Below are positions 6,479-12,871 of a stretch of DNA of 13,552 nt, piece after piece. The translations under genes were made by a program, and so were the position numbers. Source of the DNA: JAHQVI01 sp964407075 (GTDB lineage: Bacteria; Pseudomonadota; Alphaproteobacteria; Rhizobiales; Rhodomicrobiaceae); NCBI GenBank assembly GCA_964407075.1, contig CAYOUE010000087.1:1-13552 (forward strand), written 5' to 3'. A model generated the notes under the pieces. That model did no database searches. It was not told the origin of the DNA and saw nothing but the letters and a program-made list of their open reading frames with translations. Within the stretch, counting starts at the first letter, position 1, and the number at the start of each line of letters is the position of its first letter.

Positions 6479-7747
6479 CTAAAGCCGCTGCGCGACACCG
6501 AGGGCGGTGACGAGTTCCGCCGCCGCCAGACCGCCATGATTGCCGTGAAAACGGTTCTCGATGACGCCAGGCTCGCGCCAGAATATGAACTTTCCGTCAT
6601 GCGGCAGAACGAGGATGTCGCCGAGGCGCGGACGTAAGCGGCCCGAGACCGGATCGGGGCCGAACAGCCCGAGCGCGAGCGCTTCGTCCACGGTCATGAT
6701 CTCGGCGATATGGGAATAGCGTTCTCGAATCGCGCCGAGCACATCGTCCCTCCGGTCCGCCTTCACATGCAGAAACATGTCGCGGGCGCAGCCGTTCGGA
6801 TAGATCCTGTGGCCCGTACGGCTCAGCGGCAGGCAGTCCGCGATGGCGGGGATGTCTTCATTGACGTAGACCGTATCCTCCCGCCGCGCTCCGACCTGAT
6901 CGTGGTCTGCGAGAAACAGAAACAGCGTGTCCGGGATGTCCAGCCCGCCAAGCATAGCCTCGAACGTCTCCCAGAAAGAGGAGATCTCTGCGGCGTGAAA
7001 GTCGCTGCCCGGGCCGTATTTGTGTGCGATGGAGTCGATGCTCGGCCAGTAGAAATAGAAATAATTCTTGCCCTGTGCGGCTTCCACGGCCTGCCGCACC
7101 TGCAGCAGGCCTTCCGCCAGCGTGTCATGCGGGATGAGCGCGGCGCCCCTGCTGACGAGCGAATTGTAGCTGGACTTGACCAGATCATGCTTCATGAATT
7201 GCGCAGAAGCTACGCCGTGGCGGGCGAGGCGCTCATAGACGGTTTCCTGAACCGCGAGCATCTTCGCCGGATCGTGCCCTGCCTCCCGGCAGAGCTCGCG
7301 CGCGCTGGAGCCGGCCGGCATGAAAGCGAGCGTCTGTATGACCTCGCCATATTCGGGAATGTAGGCAAGCCACTCGTAAAGGGCATGGCGCGCGGGGAGC
7401 ACGCCGAGATTCATCGTCGAGACCGAGGCGGCAGTGGTGCTCGGAAATAGCGCCGACAGCGGAGTCAGCACGCCATCCTCCATGACGCGGCGGGTTGCGG
7501 CGAAGCGTTCGCCATACCGCCGCCATGACTGCCAGCCGAAAGCGTCTAGGAGAAAAAGCACGATCTTTTTCGGCTTCGGATAGGCTCCGCCGAAGCAGCT
7601 TTCGGGAAGCAAGGCTCCAAGACGCTCGCCGGTCAGGAGATAATGGACTGTGTTCGGAACATTGCCGAAGGAATAATCCGCATAGATCGGCTTGAGCAGC
7701 GCCTCGCCCAGCTGTTCGAAGCGCTCCAGCGGTGTTTCGTCGATCAT
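6479..7747 (-). CDS. Alkaline phosphatase superfamily protein (type I phosphodiesterase/nucleotide pyrophosphatase-like)
   Basis: The 422-residue product has the metal and nucleophile pattern of the type I phosphodiesterase/pyrophosphatase branch: D68 in LFLLDAFGW, the nucleophile threonine in FPSTTAA (T104 or T105), D238 and H242 in WPSIDSIAHKYG, D281-H282 in FLADHDQ, and H404 in HGNHGG. These are the expected two-metal ligands, so the enzyme should be active on a phosphodiester, pyrophosphate or phosphonate bond; the substrate cannot be told. There is no signal peptide or membrane segment, so it is probably cytoplasmic, unlike many secreted relatives. The ATG at 7747 has GGAG eight bases upstream. 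A small unknown gene lies 48 bases upstream on the same strand, possibly in one transcript. No clear terminator follows before the glnK control region. Confidence 0.82.
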   Translation of the reverse strand: MIDETPLERFEQLGEALLKPIYADYSFGNVPNTVHYLLTGERLGALLPESCFGGAYPKPKKIVLFLLDAFGWQSWRRYGERFAATRRVMEDGVLTPLSALFPSTTAASVSTMNLGVLPARHALYEWLAYIPEYGEVIQTLAFMPAGSSARELCREAGHDPAKMLAVQETVYERLARHGVASAQFMKHDLVKSSYNSLVSRGAALIPHDTLAEGLLQVRQAVEAAQGKNYFYFYWPSIDSIAHKYGPGSDFHAAEISSFWETFEAMLGGLDIPDTLFLFLADHDQVGARREDTVYVNEDIPAIADCLPLSRTGHRIYPNGCARDMFLHVKADRRDDVLGAIRERYSHIAEIMTVDEALALGLFGPDPVSGRLRPRLGDILVLPHDGKFIFWREPGVIENRFHGNHGGLAAAELVTALGVAQRL

Positions 7748-7795
7748 GGTCCGTCTCCGTTCCGCCCTTGCGCCGCGCCCGATCCCGGCGCGCTT

Positions 7796-8047
7796 TCACT
7801 CGCCCGGCGTCAGGATCCGTCCCGAGCGGCGCTCATCCTCGCTCAGCATATCGACGATATGATGTGTGGAGCGGTGCTCATAGATCACCCTATCGCCGTC
7901 ACGCACGATCAGACGCCAATATTCGTCATGGCCTTCGTCGTCCAGCCTGTACTGGTCGATGCGGATCAAGGCCGCCTTGCGCGTTTCGAATTCGCCGAGC
8001 GTCTGCTTGCGCCCGCCGCGATGTTCCAGAATGACCCGGTATGTCAT
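7796..8047 (-). CDS. Small conserved-looking hypothetical protein
   Basis: An 83-residue soluble, charged protein that I do not recognise by name. It starts MTYRVILEHRGG and has a pattern of short strands and a helix (KAALIRIDQYR), then WRLIVRDGDRVIYEH, resembling a small alpha/beta fold, and an acidic-basic C-terminal end. No cysteines, membrane segments or signal peptide are seen. The ATG at 8047 is preferred, with a GGA about eight bases upstream, over an in-frame TTG at 8059 that lacks a properly spaced Shine-Dalgarno. It sits between panC and the phosphodiesterase gene on the same strand, 86 bases after panC. Codon choice is like that of its neighbours, and the opposite-strand frames look like shadows. 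Confidence 0.65.
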   Translation of the reverse strand: MTYRVILEHRGGRKQTLGEFETRKAALIRIDQYRLDDEGHDEYWRLIVRDGDRVIYEHRSTHHIVDMLSEDERRSGRILTPGE

Positions 8048-8133
8048 GGCCCGTTCCAACCTGCCGCATTGCCGCGATGTAACGGGCGCAAGATGCTAGA
8101 GTTCGCTCGGAAAGTCCATCTCGTCCGTGAATT

Positions 8134-9000
8134 TCAACGCGGCGGCGCGGGTTCGACCGGGACATTGTCGATGAGCCTGGTCCGGCCAAGATAGACGGCG
8201 CCAAGCAATCGCGAGGGTACTGTCACCGTCTGGCCGACCGGCATGAAGTTGACGGCGTCCCGGACCTCCAGATAATCGACCTTGAACCCAGCCCCTTCGA
8301 GCCAGTCGCGCCCAAGGAATGCCGCCTCATGGATGGGCCTGCCCTCGGAGAGGTCCTTGGCGACTTCGCTCAGCACAGCGTAGAACCGCGGCGCGATAGC
8401 GCGGGCGTTCTCATCCAGATAGGCGTTGCGCGAAGACATGGCCAGACCGTCCTCTTCACGCACGATCGGTCCGCCGAGTATCTCGATGGGCATGTCGAGA
8501 TCGCGCGTAAGCTGGCGGATAGTCAGAAGCTGCTGATAGTCCTTCTCGCCGAAGACTGCGAAATCCGGCAGGCACTGCAGGAACAGCTTGGTCACGACCG
8601 TCGTTACGCCGGCGAAGTGCCGCGGACGGCTTGCGCCCTCCAGCCCCGAAGTGATGCCTATGACCTCGACACGCGTCGAAAAATCGTCCGGATAGATCGT
8701 CGTGACGGCGGGCGCATAGATCAGGTGCGCCCGAGCCTGCGCAACCTTCTGCCAGTCGCCCAGCTCGTCGCGCGGGTAAGCCTCGAAATCCTCGTTGGGT
8801 CCGAACTGGGTCGGATTGACGAAAATGGACACCACGACGCGGCCCGCCTTCTTGCGCGCCAGCTCGATAAGCGACAAATGCCCCTCATGCAGCGAGCCCA
8901 TGGTCGGCACCAGCGCAATGCGATGGCCTCTGCGCCGCCAGCCTTTCACGGTCGAGCGCAGGCCGCGCAATGTGCGAACGATCGGCAAACGGCGAACCAT
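8134..9000 (-). CDS. panC: Pantothenate synthetase (pantoate--beta-alanine ligase)
   Basis: PanC joins pantoate to beta-alanine using ATP, through a pantoyl-adenylate, in the last step of vitamin B5 synthesis in the cytoplasm. The 288 residues include the nucleotidyltransferase signature PTMGSLHEGH with the HxGH motif at 38-41, FVNPTQF near 60-66 (pantoate binding), GEKDYQQ at 151-157 with catalytic Lys153, and the KMSKS-like AMSSRN at 187-192. The length is normal for the family. The pantoate and ATP loop reads ASRPRHFAGV, with R where many homologues have G, a position that I believe varies in the family. The ATG at 9000 gives the usual N-terminus, although the GGGGG upstream is about eleven bases away. 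No panB is next to it in this window. Confidence 0.96.
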   Translation of the reverse strand: MVRRLPIVRTLRGLRSTVKGWRRRGHRIALVPTMGSLHEGHLSLIELARKKAGRVVVSIFVNPTQFGPNEDFEAYPRDELGDWQKVAQARAHLIYAPAVTTIYPDDFSTRVEVIGITSGLEGASRPRHFAGVTTVVTKLFLQCLPDFAVFGEKDYQQLLTIRQLTRDLDMPIEILGGPIVREEDGLAMSSRNAYLDENARAIAPRFYAVLSEVAKDLSEGRPIHEAAFLGRDWLEGAGFKVDYLEVRDAVNFMPVGQTVTVPSRLLGAVYLGRTRLIDNVPVEPAPPR

Positions 9001-9084
9001 CGGTCTTTAACCCCCATATTGTGATTCAGACCGTATCAGGACTGCGTCAAAACGGAAGCTAACCAAAAGGTGAGCCTCATTCTC

Positions 9085-9113
9085 TTGGCCTGTTTTCCAT
9101 ATCGCCGTAAAGT
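9085..9113 (+). promoter_or_regulatory. Weak candidate promoter of the vWA/J-domain unit
   Basis: TTGGCC and TAAAGT (each four of six matches to the general -35 and -10 consensus) are separated by exactly 17 bases. Transcription would start close to 9120, leaving a very short leader that barely includes the Shine-Dalgarno, so this is tentative. Confidence 0.22.
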
Positions 9114-9132
9114 GAAGTCAGGAGTTTCACCG

Positions 9133-9864
9133 ATGAATTCAGAAGACAAGACGCCTGCTCCGGCGTCTAACACGCAAATCACTCCCGAACGCTCCAGCGA
9201 CGACGAGGTTGCGAGCTTCATTCAGAAGATGAAAGCGACCGCACCGGCCTCGTCTTCAGGCGAGCGCGGACGCCTCATCTTTGCGATGGATGCCACCATG
9301 AGCCGCCAGCCTACATGGGACATGGCGCTCAAGCTTCAAGCGGATATGTTCCTGGAGGTCAAGTCGATCGGCGGACTCGACGTGCAGCTCATCTATTTCC
9401 GCAGTTTCGACGAATGCCGTTCTACGAAATGGATCGGCGATCCGGAAACCCTGGCCAGGCTCATGACAGGCATTCGCTGCCTCGGCGGCTTCACCCAGAT
9501 CCGCAAGATCCTGACCCATGCGCGCCGGGAAGCCGAAAAACAGAAGGTGAACGCCCTTGTCTATGTCGGGGACTGCATGGAGGAGGACATCGACCATCTC
9601 GCCGCCCTTGCGGGCGAACTCGGACTGCTGGGCGTACCAGCCTTCATGTTCCAGGAAGGCGCAGACGCACGGGCGGAAACGGCGTTTCGCGAAATTGCGC
9701 GATTGACGAAAGGCGCATATTGCCGTTTCGATACCGGCTCGGCAAAGCAGTTGCGCGAACTCCTTCGCGCCGTTGCAGCCTATGCGGCAGGCGGGCGGAA
9801 GGCGCTGGAGAACAGCGCGCGCGGCGGCCGGGGACAACTGCTCCTTGAGCAGCTCAAACGCTGA
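9133..9864 (+). CDS. von Willebrand factor A (vWA) domain protein
   Basis: A 243-residue soluble protein with a vWA/Rossmann-like domain at roughly 45-215. The metal-ion-dependent adhesion site is essentially complete: D53-A-T55-M-S57 (DxTxS), T121 in GGFTQI and D147 in VYVGDCMEED, so it probably binds a divalent cation and a partner protein. About 40 polar residues precede the domain, and a Gly/Arg-rich tail ends with a leucine-rich helix. There is no signal peptide, so it is cytosolic. The ATG at 9133 has AGGAG nine bases upstream; an upstream ATG at 9070 in the same frame is not supported. The membrane-anchored J-domain gene follows after eight bases, which suggests the two work together. 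The function is not known to me; partner recruitment for a chaperone is inference. Confidence 0.82.
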   Translation: MNSEDKTPAPASNTQITPERSSDDEVASFIQKMKATAPASSSGERGRLIFAMDATMSRQPTWDMALKLQADMFLEVKSIGGLDVQLIYFRSFDECRSTKWIGDPETLARLMTGIRCLGGFTQIRKILTHARREAEKQKVNALVYVGDCMEEDIDHLAALAGELGLLGVPAFMFQEGADARAETAFREIARLTKGAYCRFDTGSAKQLRELLRAVAAYAAGGRKALENSARGGRGQLLLEQLKR

Positions 9865-9872
9865 ACGGTGCG

Positions 9873-10562
9873 ATGCAATTCATATTAATCGGGCTTCTGA
9901 TTCTGGTCGTCGTGCTGCTCGCCGGACGCGCCTTCGCCAACGCCGATCCCAAAAAGCTCGCCAAGAACACGCGCAGGCTCGGCGGCTGGGGGCTGCTCGT
10001 CCTTGCCGTCATCCTGGCGTTGCGCGGCGGGGTCTTTCTCGCCGTGCCGCTGGCCATACTGGCCTTCACGCTCCTGGGGTTCGCCTTTCCCTGGGGCGCG
10101 CCGCCGGGCAACAGCCGCAAGAGCGGCGGCCAGCAGTCGACGGTGCGCACCGGACTGCTCGACATGGCGCTCGATCACGACACAGGAGCGATGGAGGGCC
10201 GCGTCAAGAGAGGACGGTTCGAAGGCCGCCTTCTGTCCAGCCTCATGCCCGACGAACTCGAAGCCTTGCTGGAAGAGGCCCGGCTGAGCGACCCGCAGGC
10301 GGCGCAATTGCTGGAGGCGTTCATGGAGCGCATGGGCGGCCCGCGCGCGGGACGCAGCTCGGCGCGGCAGGGATCGAGCACGATGACGATTGAAGAGGCC
10401 TACGCAATTCTCGACCTCAAGCCCGGCGTCACACGCGATGAAATCCATCAGAAGCACCGGAGCCTTATGAAGAAATTCCACCCTGACCAGGGCGGCACCG
10501 ACTATATGGCTGCAAAGCTGAACGAAGCCAAGGACATACTTCTGCAGCACGCCCGCGAATAG
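9873..10562 (+). CDS. Membrane-anchored J-domain (DnaJ-like) protein
   Basis: A 229-residue protein with two hydrophobic N-terminal segments (about 2-19 and 38-72), a conserved middle region (TGLLDMALDHDTGAMEG at 93-109, followed by FEGRLLSSL and a helical stretch), and a C-terminal J domain at about 172-229 with the HPD motif at 203-205. J domains stimulate the ATPase of DnaK-type Hsp70 chaperones. The layout resembles DjlA-like co-chaperones in spirit, but with the conserved LDHDTG region seen in alphaproteobacterial members. The J domain is shortened at its C-terminal end, as is typical of this group. The ATG at 9873 lies eight bases after the vWA stop with only a weak Shine-Dalgarno, consistent with translational coupling. 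It would recruit Hsp70 to the inner membrane; clients are unknown. Confidence 0.88.
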   Translation: MQFILIGLLILVVVLLAGRAFANADPKKLAKNTRRLGGWGLLVLAVILALRGGVFLAVPLAILAFTLLGFAFPWGAPPGNSRKSGGQQSTVRTGLLDMALDHDTGAMEGRVKRGRFEGRLLSSLMPDELEALLEEARLSDPQAAQLLEAFMERMGGPRAGRSSARQGSSTMTIEEAYAILDLKPGVTRDEIHQKHRSLMKKFHPDQGGTDYMAAKLNEAKDILLQHARE

Positions 10563-10577
10563 ACAGCGGGAGGCGGG

Positions 10578-11993
10578 TTATTCGACCCGGACCACCAGGC
10601 AATCGACCTTCATCTTCTTCAGCGCCGCGCAGGTGGTGGCCGCCTTGGCCTCGGTGAACTCCCCGTAGCGGGCGCGATAATAGAGCTTCCCCTTGACTTC
10701 TCCGCGGACAGTGTGGCCGCTATGTCCGCGCAGCATCGCCGGAGCCTTTGACGAAACGTCGACGAGGTGGCTTTCCGCCAGGTCTGGGCTAAGGAAAGAA
10801 CCGACCTGTACATGATAGGGGCCGGCAGGCTCGATCGAAGCGGTCTTGGATCCCTCGGCCCGAGACTCATCCATTGCCTCATCAACAGACTCGGAAGCAG
10901 TCTCGGCAATAACGATTTCGAGCGGCTCTTCCGTGGACTCCTCGACCAGGTCCCCGGCTGGGTCCGCAGCCACGGGATCGCCAGCCGCGGCAAGCCGCAC
11001 CCCTTCATCCGGCCAGATGTCGTGAAAGGCCGGATTGCGCTCGGGCAGATACTCTTCCTCCACGATGCCGGAGATCGCGATCGGATTGCCGGCCTTGAAA
11101 TCCTTGAGTGTCACAGCCTTGCTCCATGACCGGTCAAGCAATTGCTGCATCCGCAGATTCCGGGCCTTGCCGGACTTCCCGCCCAGAACGACAGCGATCA
11201 GGAACTTGCCGTCACGCCTGCAGGAGCCGAGCAGGTTGAAACCTGAGGCGCGAATAAAGCCGGTCTTGAGACCTTCCATGCCGCGATAGCTGAACAGCAG
11301 CCGGTTATGGTTCCGGAATGTGCGCTTGCCGTAGCTGTACTGGCGCGTATTGAAGACATCGGCATATTTGGGGAAGTCGGTCAGCATACGGCGCCCGAGC
11401 GTGATGAGATCGCGCGCCGTCGACACCTGCTTGCTGTCCGGCAGCCCGGAAGCGTTACGGAAAGTGGTCCTGGTCATCCCCAGCTGGCGGGCTTTTTGCG
11501 TCATCATTCGCGCAAAGGCCGGCTCCGATCCGCCTATGTTCTCCGCAACGACCGCGGCGACGTCATTGGCGGATTTCGTCACCAGCAGGTGCATCGCGTC
11601 CTTGACGCTGATCGTGCTCCCCGGCTCCAGTCCGATCTTGGAGGGAGGACGCGAGGCGGCCTCGGCGCTTACCTTCAGCTTGGTGTCGAGATCCATCTTA
11701 CCGTCGCGAATCTGCTCGAAAAGCAGATAGAGTGTCATGACTTTCGAAATGGATGCCGGATAACGGGTTTCGTCTGCGTTGCTGGCGTAGAGAACTTTGC
11801 CGCTGTATCCATCCACCACCATCGCGGCCTGAGGCGGCGAGTAGGCTCTGGCTACGCTCCCGGGAGCCGCAAGGGCGATCCCGCAGCCCGCCAGCGCGAC
11901 AAGCGTCCCGCATCGAACCCGCCGCAAGAGCATTGTCGTCAAGCCGCGCTGCTCTGCACGTTCATGCAGACTTCCCACTGTGGAGACGCCCAT
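10578..11993 (-). CDS. D-alanyl-D-alanine carboxypeptidase (low-molecular-mass PBP) with C-terminal SPOR domain
   Basis: A 471-residue periplasmic serine peptidase that trims the terminal D-Ala of peptidoglycan pentapeptides (peptidase S11, PBP5/DacF type). Motifs are complete: SISK at 81-84 (SxxK, nucleophile S81), SAN at 141-143 (SxN) and KTG at 243-245. A signal sequence at about 22-50 ends in A-R-A, preceded by an unusually long 20-residue leader. The start at 11993 is nonetheless well supported by GGAGG six bases upstream. After an acidic, low-complexity linker (about 345-390) comes a SPOR domain (GPYHVQVGSF at 391-400 to the end), which binds glycan strands stripped of stem peptides and targets proteins to the division septum. 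It replaces the beta-sheet domain and amphipathic anchor of PBP5-like enzymes. The gene converges on the J-domain gene and diverges from clpS. Confidence 0.93.
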   Translation of the reverse strand: MGVSTVGSLHERAEQRGLTTMLLRRVRCGTLVALAGCGIALAAPGSVARAYSPPQAAMVVDGYSGKVLYASNADETRYPASISKVMTLYLLFEQIRDGKMDLDTKLKVSAEAASRPPSKIGLEPGSTISVKDAMHLLVTKSANDVAAVVAENIGGSEPAFARMMTQKARQLGMTRTTFRNASGLPDSKQVSTARDLITLGRRMLTDFPKYADVFNTRQYSYGKRTFRNHNRLLFSYRGMEGLKTGFIRASGFNLLGSCRRDGKFLIAVVLGGKSGKARNLRMQQLLDRSWSKAVTLKDFKAGNPIAISGIVEEEYLPERNPAFHDIWPDEGVRLAAAGDPVAADPAGDLVEESTEEPLEIVIAETASESVDEAMDESRAEGSKTASIEPAGPYHVQVGSFLSPDLAESHLVDVSSKAPAMLRGHSGHTVRGEVKGKLYYRARYGEFTEAKAATTCAALKKMKVDCLVVRVE

Positions 11994-12520
11994 GCAATCC
12001 TCCCCTTTTCCCCGGCTGCCGCCAAATGCGCCATTCCGATCCGACGCTAACGGGACGTCACTAGCAAAGTCTTAACAGCCGATCCAGCCCGGCCTCGACG
12101 ACTGTGTAGAATACAAGTCTGAAAAGAGTCCAAACTGGGGCGGCGCAAAACCCCGCCTCGCATACATGTTCCGCGACCGGCTTTTTTCAGGGACAGGAAG
12201 ATTTTTTTGAGAAAGCCCGGTTAAGATGCCCGCACATACGGCGTTCATGTTCGAATAAATAATATTCTCGCAAAAGGCGGGTCTTTTTGATGTCCCGTTG
12301 ATAATGTTATCTTTGTCCATGGAGGCATCAGTGGTCATTGAAAGCCGGGCCGGTCGGGCTTACTCTCTATATCGGGCTGCGTGCGGCGAGGGCGGCCGCC
12401 GCAGCAGGTCCGCCCCGGGCCTGGCGTTTAAATTGCTGGAAAATATCTGCACGGGCTACCATGTGGAAGACGTTTCAAAATCGCAGCGGCGCCGGATTCG
12501 AACGGAGTGGTTACGCCGCC
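11994..12520. other. 527-base divergent intergenic region upstream of clpS
   Basis: This spacer must hold promoters for the carboxypeptidase (minus) and for clpS-clpA (plus). A strong GGAGG lies just upstream of 11993. An imperfect hairpin joins 12176-12187 with 12209-12221 (about 12 pairs with one bulged C and two wobbles), its loop containing seven Ts. A short AT palindrome (GAATA, five bases, TATTC) occurs at 12253-12267. A TTGAAA at about 12337 could be a -35 box but has no good partner. Open frames here (for example 12072-12338, minus) show no family resemblance and look spurious. In-frame ATGs upstream of clpS, such as 12461, lack a Shine-Dalgarno. I see no definite RNA gene. Confidence 0.45.
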
Positions 12521-12865
12521 ATGAAAGCGCCCTCGCTGGCGGGACGGCAGCGTGGGGGCGATGATGGGGATCTGCGTGGCGGAATCGTTACGAAAACCGA
12601 GCCCAAGACGAAGAAGCCGAGCCTTTACAAGGTTCTGCTACTCAACGACGACTACACGCCGATGGAGTTCGTCGTCTTCGTGCTGGAAAGGTTTTTCAAC
12701 AAGCCGCCCGACGAGGCGACGCGCATCATGATGCATGTCCATCAGAAGGGCGTCGGAATATGCGGGGTCTATACCTATGAAGTGGCGGAAACCAAGGTTG
12801 CGCAAGTCATGAATTTCTCGCGTCAGCATCAGCATCCGTTGCAATGCACCATGGAGAAGGAATAG
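12521..12865 (+). CDS. clpS: ATP-dependent Clp protease adaptor ClpS
   Basis: ClpS recognises proteins with bulky hydrophobic N-terminal residues (N-end rule) and delivers them to the ClpAP protease. The 114 residues have a flexible 30-residue N-terminal extension, then the conserved core from KKPSLYKVLLLNDDYTPMEF. The alpha-amino-group binding residues N42-D43-D44 and H74 (in VHQKG) match the known pocket. The core continues with GICGVYTYEVAETK and ends QHPLQCTMEKE, as in alphaproteobacterial ClpS. The ATG at 12521 gives a normal length; GGAG lies 13 bases upstream, rather far. An upstream ATG at 12461 would add 20 residues and has no better ribosome site. clpA begins six bases after the stop, the standard clpS-clpA order. 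Confidence 0.95.
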   Translation: MKAPSLAGRQRGGDDGDLRGGIVTKTEPKTKKPSLYKVLLLNDDYTPMEFVVFVLERFFNKPPDEATRIMMHVHQKGVGICGVYTYEVAETKVAQVMNFSRQHQHPLQCTMEKE

Positions 12866-12871
12866 TTCCCA

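Noticed and set aside
6710..7450. 246-codon plus-strand open frame opposite the phosphodiesterase gene
   Set aside because: Shadow frame with no recognisable motif, while the minus-strand frame carries all catalytic motifs.
9070..9132. N-terminal extension of the vWA protein from an ATG at 9070
   Set aside because: No Shine-Dalgarno at 9070, whereas AGGAG is well placed before 9133, and the extra residues look like translated leader sequence.
12072..12338. 88-codon minus-strand open frame in the spacer upstream of clpS
   Set aside because: No recognisable motif, and composition unlike the neighbours. It lies in the AT-richer spacer, where chance frames occur, and I could not identify a good ribosome site.
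12490..12512. tRNA T-arm-like sequence (GGATTCGAAC, minus-strand GTTCGAATCC)
   Set aside because: The flanking bases do not form the five-pair T stem (two mismatches), and no acceptor, D or anticodon arm could be found around it.
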